Counted from the first letter of the stretch, positions 1-10,106 are shown. The stretch is DNA of 21,000 bases from Glandiceps talaboti (GCF_964340395.1 NC_135563.1:6513422-6534421), one strand, 5' to 3'. A program made the numbers and translations. Notes: generated from the sequence alone by a model not told the origin.

Positions 1-2135
1 TATTTTCATTATCTATTTTCTTCGAATTCGTAATTCGTAATTCGTAAATTGTGTTTTCAGCGTAGATGTAAACATGTTAATGTTACCTTTGTAATTTTAT
101 TATGTTAGACTTGAAACTTTCTGTACATTGTACTGGGTAACCCCCTTGCCCAACGTCTCGTGTATATTCTTCTATACATGACGGGCAATTTGTCACACGA
201 TGGCAATACGGGGAAGATCCGCGCGCAAGGGTTGTTTTTACTGCCCTCGGATTTGAGGAAAAAGGGTCTTCCTTTTCCATAATTATGCTGCATGACATCA
301 AACATTGTAAATTCGGTTTGGGGGTTATGGTACAACACCTTGCCAGTCTATTTGTGATTATTGTGTATCATGCAAATGAACCTTTGGAGGATACTTGTCT
401 GCATTGTTCTTCTTGAACATCGATCAATCCCATACTTCTTTGAGGCCATAATCCTTTGAGAAGAATGTACTGTGTTTTAAATTAGAGTCACTATGTAATC
501 AGATGTACTTGTGTTAATGTGTCAATGGGTTCATATCCATTTACTTGTATATCTTTATTAATTTGTATTAGTATTTATATTTATATTTTGTTCTGGATAT
601 ATGCGGTTCGACTCCTGTGTGTTCTAGGAGCATATCTTTCCGAAGCTGACACACATCATACATGCATGCGTTCGCTGTCTGTGACTCTTGGTCTTTATTT
701 TACAGTAAATGTTGATCAGAAGAGACTGACATGTAAACTTATATTTGTATTGCTTTGCTACCACATAAAGAATCCATTATGATCAGTTAGTCTGCATTCA
801 GAGCGCAAATTATATTTTGTCATATTCCTCAAAGAATATCTTTTATTGATTGCTTAATGTGTGCACAGACATAACATATAATGTGTAATACAATATAATC
901 AGAATGTATTGTACCGGTAGAGTACACATTCTACAGTCTACTGAACTCACGCTACTCACAACTGCTCAGATCAGCAATCCGACGTCGTCTTGAGTTCATT
1001 GCACCAGGGGCGACGGCGACGGGCAATGCTAGTAATGCTACTAAAGTTGAATTTGATTAAGAACTAACATTCAAAAAATGCCCGTCAATATCGTTTTTTT
1101 TCTGACATATCTCGAAACATATCTCGGGCCGGTCACAAGTATCTGTGTCAATGTTTGAACTAATGTTCGTGAATAGCGCCCTCTCTGGTATCGTGTCATT
1201 ATATAGTCTAAGAACCGTCTGTGCCACTCCTCACCTCTCCTACATGTCTAGTGCAAGAACTTTGGGTCTACAATCAACACCACAACTGGAAAACCACCAA
1301 AGCTGGTTAGTATACAACATCCATTTACGATAACAACTTTTTGTTGCATTGTACATGTTGTTTAATATGTGAGTAACACGTAGCCTAACATTTCCTTTCA
1401 AAAGCTGTATTAATTACTAGTAATTTACCACTGTATATTTTACAATGTAATGTTATTAATTAGATGGCGTTAATATAATTTAAATCTGTCTTCATCTCGC
1501 ATATACATGTAGTGGCTTTACAAGACGGCATTTTATCAGACGTATGGTGCATACCTGAAACTAACCACACCTGTTGAGCCAACGATAATTTTGACTTTGT
1601 AGTTGTACTTTTTCAAAGATTTTACTTGGTCTAATGGTCACGATCTAAACCATCAAAGACACACATAAAATACTGAGTGATTACTGGCTTGGAATAATTA
1701 GGATTAATCTGCTAATCCAAGGGCATTTAATGTGATCACGAGTCACATTCGTAGCCATTCTTTCAGAGTCACAAGAACAAGTCAACCTGGGAGGTCAACA
1801 TGACCTATGGGCACTGTCTCTTCTGACTCTACCACGTATAACCTCTGGGTCAAATGGTGTCAGCTGATATATGGATTGACTACTTTATCATTGATATAAC
1901 CATACTATAGGCCTATAGCTAGTAGATTAAAAGTAGTCGCTCTAGATCCATATGCTTCTGTTGCAGCGTTTCTTCTAAGACAACTGCACCCCCGGAACTG
2001 CACATAGTGGTCCCATTACTGGTTTATCTATAATAGTTAATAATCGCTATTCTTCCAAACTCTACCCCTGAAGGTACGGCTGTATATTACTAAGTAGACG
2101 AAGTGTAATCACAGAGCGCTCAGGCTTAGTCAGTT
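1..2135. other. Intergenic or intronic, no confident gene
   Basis: About 2.1 kb of AT-rich sequence. No reading frame resembles a known protein and no transposon ends are visible. The only stretch that reads at all like protein is the short cysteine-rich minus-strand frame listed separately at 83-301. An isolated tRNA B-box-like sequence near 605-615 has no partner A box. Confidence 0.6.
83..301 (-). CDS. Possible cysteine-rich terminal exon, unrecognised
   Basis: A short minus-strand frame whose second half contains a cluster of five cysteines (the motif YCHRVTNCPSC, then C and C further on) and ends in TAA at 83-85. It looks more protein-like than its surroundings, but I do not recognise the family. 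The upstream boundary is unknown; if real it is probably the last exon of a gene entering from the right, so the Met at 301 need not be the start. An AATAAA on the minus strand (96-101) lies just before the stop, which is an awkward place for a poly(A) signal. An overlapping second frame is also open over much of this stretch, so chance is the leading explanation. Confidence 0.15.
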   Translation of the reverse strand: MMSCSIIMEKEDPFSSNPRAVKTTLARGSSPYCHRVTNCPSCIEEYTRDVGQGGYPVQCTESFKSNIIKLQR

Positions 2136-2510
<375 letters not shown>

Positions 2511-2765
2511 GACAAGCATCAACAAAAGAGGAATTACTATGAGTTTTCTTTTATTCGAAATAGTCACAATTGTACATACTCCACAATTTGTTAGTGATCC
2601 TTTGTTGGGTGTGTACAATTGTGACTACATTGTGTATTTCGAATATAAGAAAATATAATTCTTGTCGTTGATACTGAATTGTAATTACTCTTTTGTTGAT
2701 TCTTGTCAGTACTTATTTATGTATTGTCTGTTTGTTGATTTTTTTGTTCTTTTTCGTAAACATAA

Positions 2766-3041
2766 CTAAGCCTGAGCGTCCTGTGGTTCATCTTTCATTT
2801 TGTAAGAAACTTGTAGGCGTAAAACAATGTACTCAGAATGAGTTCATTTATGGACAACTGGGAAGAGTTCCTTTTGACATTTTATGTTTAAACAAGATTC
2901 TAAAGTTTTCGACAAAGATTTTACATAGTGACCCAAGTAAGTACATAACCAGATTCAACAACGTCTTAGCACAGATGCGTATTTGTATAGTTGATATATG
3001 TACCATATTTATGAAATTTGAAGCTTGCATTTTTAAGTCAT
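2766..3041 (+). pseudogene. C-terminal relic of non-LTR retrotransposon reverse transcriptase
   Basis: The frame reads KPERPVVHLSFCKK, then LVGVKQCTQN, then IYGQLGRVPFDI and ILKFSTKIL, ending in a stop at 3041-3043. This follows the conserved thumb/C-terminal pattern of LINE reverse transcriptases: VHLxFCKxxLGVKxxTxN, then (V/I)YGELGRxPL and (K/R)ILKYWxKIL. The catalytic palm motif (the YxDD region) and the endonuclease are absent upstream, so this is a 5'-truncated dead copy, as is usual for LINEs. No credible start codon exists and the sequence upstream is unrelated. The frame degenerates where the ~150-bp tandem repeat begins (about 2970), so the last residues are not retroelement sequence or are its 3' tail. 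The family identity (CR1/L2-like or RTE-like) cannot be decided by eye. Confidence 0.8.
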
Positions 3042-3480
3042 AGTCTAGTTAACTAAAATCATTAATTGTGCAATTTTCTCATTAAAACTGTAAACTATAT
3101 CAACAAATTTATAGGACATATGCACTTTGTTATGTTTCACGTATGTACTAAATTGTATTGAAATTGAAGTATGTAGTCTTAAGATATAGCCTAATTACTG
3201 AAACTCATGAATTATGCAAATTATTCATTAACATTGTAAGGGACATCAACAAACTTTAAAGGACATATTTGATTTGTTATGGTTAACGTATGTACTAAAT
3301 TTTGTATTGAAATTGAAGTGTGTAGTCTTACGATATTGCTTAATTAGTTGATTTCATTGATATGCAAATTTCCCTAATTACCATGAACAGATCTCGCTCA
3401 AAATCTAACCAGGTCTAGTCATTACCCCTAACATTATATGTAGCAAATTTCAGCATAATTGAGAGCCAGCTGTTTTAAAG
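2970..3480. repeat. Diverged tandem repeat, ~150-bp unit, about 3-4 copies
   Basis: Related blocks recur at about 150-bp spacing: the segment around TATGTACTAAATT...GAAATTGAAG...TAGTCTTA is seen near 3130-3180 and 3288-3335, in weaker form near 2995-3035, and more diverged near 3435-3465. The parts between share TTAATTA, ATGCAAAT and GACAT(A/C)TCAACAAA-like stretches. Units are about 3043-3193 and 3194-3343, with a partial one before and a diverged one after. The array follows the LINE relic and leads straight into a CA/CAGA microsatellite, so it may be the retroelement's 3' UTR; this is inference. Confidence 0.75.
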
Positions 3481-3488
3481 AAAATGAT

Positions 3489-3534
3489 GACACACACACA
3501 GAGACAGACAGACAGACAGACAGTCTGTCTGTCG

Positions 3535-3606
<72 letters not shown>
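3489..3606. repeat. Microsatellite with strand switch: CA, CAGA, then GTCT, then CTAT
   Basis: A short (CA)n and (CAGA)n tract (to about 3522) turns directly into its own reverse complement (GTCT)n (3523-3532), forming a perfect small hairpin, and then becomes (ATCT)n to 3606. It continues into diffuse ATTT repeats to about 3650. Confidence 0.95.
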
Positions 3607-3608
<2 letters not shown>

Positions 3609-3727
3609 TTAGTTATTTATTTAATTATTTATTTATTCATTCATTTATTTGTGCCTTCTCCAACCATGGTGGCTTTTGTGTCGAATTGTATCAGCACTTA
3701 ATTACATGTTGTACAGTTGCTCTGTTG

Positions 3728-3830
3728 TGACGTCATTTGAATTGGTATTTAACGACCGCGATGTGCTCATTGGTCAAGAGACTTAATGCAATAAATAGAA
3801 TTAAATTGAATTAATAACAACGCAATGTCA
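3728..3830 (+). promoter_or_regulatory. Candidate promoter of the sulfotransferase-like gene
   Basis: A perfect palindromic CRE (TGACGTCA, 3728-3735; the ATF/CREB-type site), an inverted CCAAT box (ATTGG, 3769-3773) and a weak TATA-like AATAAATA (3790-3797) occur in normal core-promoter order 90-190 bases before the coding ATG. Transcription starting about 30 bases after the TATA-like site would begin near 3820. Just upstream of the ATG, TTTCCTATTTCAG (AG at 3907-3908) would also serve as a splice acceptor, so a distant 5'UTR exon is the alternative; no strong donor lies between 3735 and 3900. Confidence 0.4.
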
Positions 3831-3915
3831 TTAGACGACAAAGGAAAATACGAAGAAGACTTCATGAAATCGTTGCAAGATACTATATTGAAATATTTCC
3901 TATTTCAGGTCAAAG

Positions 3916-4722
3916 ATGGCACAGAAGAAAATAATACTATGGTGTATCCCCCGGACACGATCAACTGCGTTTGAATTATCAATGGCATTAGTTCCAAGCT
4001 TCAAAGTGTTCCACGAGGAATACGGACTTGCGGAAGTGATGGGTGAAGATAGAGCACCTGGTCCTTACTCCAACTTTCCTATACTGCCACACTATTCCTT
4101 CAAAGATGTAAAGAAAAGATTAGAAGCACACCACCCCGATAAAGAAGTGGTTTTTGTAAAAGATATTGTATCTGCCTTTGCACGAGAAAATTATGATAGC
4201 TTGCCTGATGGTTACCAAAGTACCTTCCTTATCAGACATCCAAAAGAAACGTACCCATCGTTTTACAAGCTCACCACGAGTTTGAAGGAAAGGGGGTTGT
4301 TGCAAACTGATGCCATTGAGTTCACTCTTACCTATGATTCTTTCCAGCCGGTGTATGACTTGTATAATTATCTCACCAAAGAGAAGGGACAGCGACCAGT
4401 GGTCATAGATTCGAACGAGCTGATCCAGAACCCACGTGATCTGCTACAGCGGTATTGTAAAATCATGGGAATCCCGTTTTATGAAAGTATGTTAAAATGG
4501 CAGCCAGGAAATATTGGACACTAGCACGAATTGCTTTCAGGTCCATTGTTTTCATTCATGTACAAGTCTGCTATCGAAAGTTCTGGTTTTCTTCCTCCTA
4601 AACCAAAGACTGTGACAGCGTCGCCTAGTGGTGAAGAAAACGACGATATGCCACAAGCAATCAAAGAAGCCATTGAGAAAGATGCGGTTATGTTCGAAGA
4701 AATTATAAAGAACAAAATGTGA
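3916..4722 (+). CDS. Sulfotransferase-like protein ('branched-chain-aminotransferase-like' family), interrupted by one in-frame TAG
   Basis: A single-exon frame of 268 codons with one internal stop (TAG, 4522-4524). It has the features of a PAPS-dependent sulfotransferase fold: an N-terminal phosphosulfate-binding loop at residues 9-18 (WCIPRTRSTA), a VVFVKDIV strand at 78-85, a 3'-phosphate-binding R-H-P...S segment at 107-116, and the late PVVIDSNEL...GIPFYESMLKWQPG block (about 161-198). The sequence stays in the same frame past the stop and ends at TGA 4720-4722 with the expected KSAIESSGF-type C-terminal segment. Length is normal for the family. The start is the first ATG in this frame, with A at -6/-5 and G at -1. 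In databases such proteins are often misnamed branched-chain aminotransferase-like; the sulfate acceptor is unknown. The TAG may be a recent nonsense mutation (one base from TGG), a sequence error, or lie in a 54-nt intron (4487-4540). Confidence 0.85.
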
Positions 4723-4732
4723 ACAATTTTCG

Positions 4733-4740
4733 AATATAAA
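4733..4740 (+). terminator. Variant poly(A) signal after the sulfotransferase-like gene
   Basis: AATATAAA lies 10 bases after the stop codon and is followed by TTGCTCCATTGTATGCAT, a T/GT-rich stretch suited to cleavage. The canonical AATAAA is absent here, so the call is tentative. Confidence 0.35.
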
Positions 4741-5432
4741 ATTGCATTGCTCCATTGTATGCATAGTTTTTTCTTACAATTTTAATTAATCTCAACAAAT
4801 TCACAGATGTACGTCGAAGTACTAGTAATATTCATCTCATTCGTTACATTCCCCATGCCTTTTGCACCAATTCCCTATCCGCATCATTGTTTTGATGCCC
4901 CATATTCATGATATTGGAGCGTCCTCACGCATCGACCTACCCCGTCACAAAATAAGGTAGATGAGGGGAGGACGTAGGACATGACGTATCTTACATTCTA
5001 TTGACTCTACCCTTTGGAAACTATCTTCCTGAGTTGATTGTATGCAACACTTCCCAAGCAAAAGTCAATAGACCAACATTTTTCCGTCACATGTCAATTT
5101 TATTTTTGACTGGAAGTGAAGAAAATAATCACCGTTCCATTCATATGTCAATCGCTGTGTAAAGTTTGCCCATCATATTACTAACTCAATAACAATTATG
5201 ACACTGTGTGATTAATGTACTTTAGACGAAGTATAAAAACTCATCAAGTAAACATGAACATGAACGTATATTTTGTCTGTGTTTTAGGTTTCATTATAAC
5301 TCGGAGTTGATTGCCTACACTAAAGAATTTGATTCTCTCTTGCGCTTTTAGTACACTTTCAAACAAATATTGCAGCTCTATAGAATGTTTTCATTAAAAA
5401 TTCAATGGTAGACTATGTGATATATGGTTTAA

Positions 5433-5730
5433 AGTGATCATATGGATGAGGATTGGGTATTTATTTTGTATTTTTTAATTTATAAAATAATTTATCATGG
5501 CTTCCTACTTGAAAAATCAACTCATAATTTGCTAAAAGCTAGTGTAAAAGGTTTGTTATCGTACGTACAATAACAAACATTTCTACTCATTTATTAATCT
5601 TTTACAATTGACTGAGTTACAAAAAAGGACCTGCATATGCATATTGTTGATTTGTTTAAGCCATGATAAAATTGTTTTACAAATTAAAAAATCCAAAATA
5701 AATACCCAATCCTCATCAAAGTGACCACTT
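5433..5730. mobile_element. Palindromic foldback/MITE-like element flanked by TTAA
   Basis: The left arm starting AGTGATCATATGGATGAG and the right arm, read in reverse complement (AAGTGGTCAC...GATGAGG), align over about 90-100 bases, including ATTGGGTATTTATTTTG and TTTATCATGGCTT. The middle is itself a near-perfect hairpin centred on CGTACG (about 5553-5578, TTTGTTAT...ATAACAAA). Both ends abut TTAA (5429-5432 and 5731-5734), the target-site duplication of piggyBac- and Kolobok-type transposases. There is no coding capacity. A related copy starts at 20891. The transposase that would have moved it is not in the window. Confidence 0.85.
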
Positions 5731-5798
5731 TTAAATGTTGAAATGTGAAAACGGAGTAAATAAAAACAAACTACATAGTAGTGATACATTTAATAATA

Positions 5799-5808
5799 TT
5801 TATTTATT
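5799..5808 (-). terminator. Candidate poly(A) signals for the minus-strand membrane-protein gene
   Basis: On the minus strand two overlapping AATAAA hexamers (AATAAATAAA) lie about 300 bases after the stop of the 6101-6610 frame, with no better signal in between. AT-rich DNA makes chance occurrence likely. Confidence 0.35.
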
Positions 5809-6095
5809 CCAGTAATAATTTTAATAATAATATATATCTATCACAATTTTTTATTATAAATGTCTTAGTCCGATTATCCTGTTTGCCTCGCTTGTAGTAC
5901 TCTGTTTATCTCTCCTACCAGATACCAGTAAACGGGGTACCACAATCGCCATGAACAGACTAAAATCTGATTGATGGATCCTTATTATTACATCACCGAT
6001 ATCATAGTATCGATAATGGGCTATTTGTTGGCAAATTGAGTTTATCAATTGTTATTATGATAGAAGAATACTTGTACAATAAAAAAGATCGCTTA

Positions 6096-6103
6096 TGACG
6101 TCA
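6096..6103. promoter_or_regulatory. Perfect CRE palindrome TGACGTCA
   Basis: An ATF/CREB-type site overlapping the stop codon of the minus-strand frame. It is one of three perfect copies in the window (3728, 6096, 20163). Function is unproven. Confidence 0.4.
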
Positions 6104-6610
6104 TTCTCCACATCCAATACAATTCACAAGATAGTCCGGTGGTCGACATTTTCGTCTGCGTCTCAAGCCATACCTTTTCCAACTATAAGTACACAGTCGT
6201 TTGCTAGAAATACCAGTAGCGGTTTTAAACGGAAGTGACGTTGGTTTGGACTCTGTGTCATCTTCTAAATCGTCGTCATCGTCTTCCAGTGTTTTTGGCA
6301 CCATTGCTGATAGTTTATTATCAATGTTAATAATTTTCAGATGAGCGAACGCAACTTTTATTTCTGTAGGTTTGTGTTGGAGTAAATAAATAACACCCCA
6401 TGCGTTTGTCAAGTACACGTAAAACATACTGTACAACAAAATGAAGATTATACATCCGGGAACCCCTATGGTCGTCAAGACAACAAGTCCGACAAGGCAA
6501 GCAGTAGAGAATTTCAAAACTCGTCGAACGTTGAGTTTTTGGATGACAAAGTTGTTGTATTCTTCCATTTCAACCATCAATGATCCAGTTCCCATCTCTA
6601 AATTGCGCAT
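6101..6610 (-). CDS. Small two-pass membrane protein, unrecognised
   Basis: A 169-residue frame that I cannot assign to a family. In order it has a polar N-terminus of about 30 residues; a hydrophobic block (about 32-78) that can form two membrane helices around a G-x-P-G turn (TTIGVPGCII); a middle segment ending in an acidic run (LEDDDDDLEDD, about 108-118); and a basic, cysteine-containing tail with RRRRK and NCIGCGE. Two short hydrophobic helices, an acidic stretch and a basic tail are unlikely in random sequence, and no repeat overlaps it. On the minus strand AAACACAG (AG at plus 6635-6636) precedes the ATG by 25 bases as a possible acceptor. A strong donor (CAG|GTAAGC) at 8023 could belong to a noncoding first exon. 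ATG at 6610 is taken as the start; a second Met is at residue 6. A further exon replacing the tail (donor-like AAAAG|GTATGG inside it) cannot be excluded. Confidence 0.5.
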   Translation of the reverse strand: MRNLEMGTGSLMVEMEEYNNFVIQKLNVRRVLKFSTACLVGLVVLTTIGVPGCIIFILLYSMFYVYLTNAWGVIYLLQHKPTEIKVAFAHLKIINIDNKLSAMVPKTLEDDDDDLEDDTESKPTSLPFKTATGISSKRLCTYSWKRYGLRRRRKCRPPDYLVNCIGCGE

Positions 6611-7049
6611 TTTCCAGTGTCCCCTTGATGTTTCCTGTGTTTATAAAATCTGGAAAGTGTGTACAAATTATATTTTTAGAATATAACCTCCAACGAGGTA
6701 TAATATTGATGTCTGCATAATTAATGATTTTCGGTAATTACATAATAGTTTAAGTATGCAAACTTCAAATTTCACACAGTTTGGTATAATTAATTTGTAA
6801 ATGAAGTATATGTATGGTAGCTAAGCTTATATAACTTAGAATATTGTATTCCAGCAATTGATGTGTCTAGAGAAAAAAGTCTGATTCAGTTTACATCTGG
6901 AATAACGTTCAACGATGTTAAGATGTGACTAGTGTTCACTAATAGAAAATTGGTAACAATACGGCTTATGAGTAGGTCATACAGCTTTTTATACCATGCA
7001 CAAGCCATTCAGAAAAAAAAAACATTATGAAATATGTATTCTGGTCGTT

Positions 7050-7103
7050 CTACGTCATGACAACGCGCGTCTATGTCACGATAACGTGTGTCTACGTCAC
7101 TGG
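7050..7103. repeat. 21-bp tandem repeat with CRE half-sites, 2.5 units
   Basis: Units start at 7050 (CTACGTCATGACAACGCGCG), 7071 (CTATGTCACGATAACGTGTG) and 7092 (CTACGTCACTGG...). The common core is CTAYGTCAYGAYAACGYGYGT. On the minus strand each unit presents a TGACGTAG or TGACATAG half-site at exact 21-base spacing, i.e. two helical turns. Confidence 0.7.
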
Positions 7104-7195
7104 TTCTGCTGTGTTCGAAATATGAGTCAAACCGATCAAAATTACTACTACTTTCCCCCCGATTTTTCTTTGAAATTACGAGCGCTGGTATAATT

Positions 7196-7345
7196 ATGTT
7201 ATCTGAAATATTTTTCTTCATTCAGCCGGAAAATGCTCGTGACCTAAGAGTTGTCACTACGAGTCGATAGACGAGTAGTGATAAAGGCTCCTTAGGTCAC
7301 TCGTATTTTCCCTTGCTGAACGAAGAAAAATATTGGGAATAACAT
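7196..7345. repeat. 150-bp imperfect palindrome (foldback element)
   Basis: Left arm segments ATGTTAT, AATATTTTTCTTC, TTCAGC, GGAAAAT, GTGACCTAAG and TCACTAC recur in reverse complement, in mirrored order, in the right arm, around a centre near 7267. The arms are about 70 bases with scattered mismatches and a few indels. The left flank has no clear target-site duplication. It shares no sequence with the 5433-5730 element, so it is a second foldback family or an old inverted duplication. Confidence 0.8.
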
Positions 7346-10064
7346 TTCATCACTTCCCTTTTACAGGTTAGGTAAACAAACTTTAATTGCCATAGTAAAT
7401 CAAGATTATAAAATACACATTAAACTATGAAAAATGTGTATAATAGTTCAAATTTTGCGTTCTCCTTACTACATCTACGAAAAATATAAGCATGATAATA
7501 AGAGGAATGTCCAACAGTTAAATATCATCTAAATAAAAATGAAAGGCTATAGATCGTGATAAATAAAACTGAATAATTGAGATAGTCGACGGTACAGTCC
7601 ATACAACTCACGTAGCATGAATAGCCTGACGACAATTCCTAAACAGCTATCGGAATTACGAAAAATTAAACATCGTGTCTATGTTGGTTTTAGTGTGCAT
7701 TATTTAGACATAGCGAGAATCGCATATAGTTTATAAAAATACCTTTAACCTCACTTCTAGGTTCTTAGGATCAGGTTTCTTGTACGTCATCAAATATGCA
7801 AATATTTTAATGCTTCACCGTAAAGATCAATATACAGCTACGATATATACATTATATTTGATGGAAACAATTAACGTTTTGACATTGATATGATTGGTGT
7901 GGGGGGGTGAAGTTGTTTGCTAGCAGACTTTGTGGAAGATGGTAAGTATTTACTAAATGAAATAAAAAAATTCTCAAAACATTACAGTCTACTCAACCAT
8001 GTGTAATAATGAGTGGTGCTTACCTGAACCGATCAAAACAAAAATGTCCTCACATTACGACTTCTCTGTACCTTCTCTGTTAGACATTTCGTAGTGGTGA
8101 CGTTTGAGATAAACATAGTCACGTGGGATATACGTACACGAGAATGACAAACTTACTAGTAATAATGGAATACACTATAGTGACGGGATGTAGAATGTCG
8201 GCTACGTAATGTTATCATTACTGTCAGACGATGACTGGTTTCCTGCATATGTATGTCACGTGTTAAAATGATGAGTAATTGTTCTATTAATAGATTTTGC
8301 TCAATGACGTTATTGTTCTATGACTGAAACATATTTCATTGTATAAATGTTGATTTTGCAAACCATTATAGGTAATACGTTATAATCTGTGGTTTCAGAA
8401 AATTCTGACATCATAGGGATTGAAATAACAAGTGTAGTAATTTATAACCATGGCTGCTGCCTCAACCATTGTAGCTCTTAATAGAAATTACTGTGACCAG
8501 ACATGAACCATTGATAAACAGTTTTCTCTCAGCGTTGGGTGTAAACGAATCGCAACAAGTAGCTGGTTTGGTAACTTGAACTACACATGCGCCGTACCGA
8601 TTCTAAATATTTCTTTTTAGAATAAAGTTAAACAGAACTGAATACATATAAATCATTTCGATATTCGATATCGATATTAGAGAGGACCAGACCATATAGA
8701 TAAAAAGTGTGCGTGATTTTAACCTTACCCCTTCTTTAAATTTGGCTCAATTCGAAACCAGTAAAGTTAAAACAAAAGGGGTGAACAGAAAGTTCTCGAT
8801 ACACTTTTGCATCCGCCAGTCCACACAGTGCGATTTAGAGGTGTTCACGTGTTCAAGCGTGATAGGTTGACGAGTAATTTTAATATTAGAAAGTTTCGGC
8901 TACACGTTCAACGTGTACGAGCACGTGTGACGTAGGAGATTTTGTGCTACTACGTCGCAATTTTGACCTACTCCTCTGCGTACTGACAAGTTTCGCGGGC
9001 GTTTCGAACGTGGCGACGGCTGTTTACACGTACGTAAACAACGTGAAATTTCTTTTAATTTTTTTTTTTGTAAAATCATCACTAATATAATAAAAAATGC
9101 TGATGCTTTAAGCAAGGTTGACCCTTCACAACATAATACACCTCAGTAATTTTGTTTTCCTTGATAAAATATTTAAAATGCAGCCTTGAATCTGTGGCTG
9201 CCTTCACGTAACTGACTTTGCACAGAAATCTACTACAGGGCGATTTTATTGTGAACATACGAGATTATTCAAGTAAACATATCTGCTTAATTATTTGTCT
9301 TGTCATAATGTCGAGCCATACGGTTATTGTCATTCCGCTATCTATGTCATATAACCAAAACATTAATGTAATATTTAGGCTAACCATTAATGTACGGGGC
9401 CTACATGTTACAGAATATAACCCAGCGTGTAAACATAGACATAAACGTGTGAATTAGTGAAACATTATCTCAAAACATAGAAACATTTGAGGAGAAACCG
9501 TTACCTGACGGACTCCCCTCAGTTGTGCATGGCCACTCTAGAGGATTGCTCGACGATGACGACGATCGGTGTATTCAGAAATCATTCATTGAAGTGCTCC
9601 CTCTCTTGGACACAACTATTATTATCGGAGGGGTTTCACTGTACCAAAAAAGGCGATGGCGTTGTTTTATATAGCGAATTTGTCAATTACTAAGACCCAG
9701 AACATATTTTAACAAATAATTTCATGATATAAATATAGTTTCCTTATAATTTTTCATTAAAGTCTATCTAGAAGCAGGGTTATTGCAGATACGGCCAGTT
9801 TTATTGGTCACAAGAAACTCGTCCTTGGATAGAGACTTTGACGTAACTGCTCGATGAACCAATCAGCAACTCCCAATCATAGGATTCGACAAGGGCAGGC
9901 TTGTCATGTCAGTGCGTGGTCACAGTAAGTGACCAGCGTGATATAAACACAAATAAACAGAAACAACAAACTGACGTTGTCCCAGGAAAGATAAACATTT
10001 TCTTGTTAGAATTTGATTGCTCTGAAAATAACTTTATTTTATTATTAACCCTATCAAATCTGAT
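7346..10064. other. Intergenic or intronic, no recognisable gene
   Basis: About 2.7 kb with no frame resembling a protein family. Signals worth noting are a strong plus-strand splice donor (GATG|GTAAGT, 7942), a strong minus-strand donor (see 8024-8110), several CACGTG E-boxes (8121, 8258, 8847) and a 17-codon frame with a good Kozak context at 8450. None is joined to a coding exon that I can see. Confidence 0.5.
8024..8110 (-). other. Candidate noncoding first exon (minus strand)
   Basis: Read on the minus strand, the segment ends in GATCGGTTCAG followed by GTAAGCACC, a near-consensus 5' splice site (GT at plus 8022-8023). No long frame runs through it; a short upstream frame of ten codons is present. 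A CACGTG E-box lies just upstream on the minus strand. The nearest suitable acceptor before a plausible coding start is the one in front of the 6101-6610 gene, giving an intron of about 1.4 kb. The 5' boundary is a guess and the connection is inference. Confidence 0.25.
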
Positions 10065-10106
10065 GGGATGCTGAAATATAAAATGGGGATGCTGAAATAT
10101 AAAATA
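10065..10106. repeat. Tandem duplication of a ~21-bp word
   Basis: GGGATGCTGAAATATAAAAT occurs twice in direct succession, separated by one or two bases. It is a simple recent duplication. Confidence 0.9.

Noticed and set aside
603-616. tRNA gene, from the B-box-like GGTTCGACTCC
   Set aside because: No A box at the right distance and no cloverleaf can be formed from the AT-rich sequence upstream.
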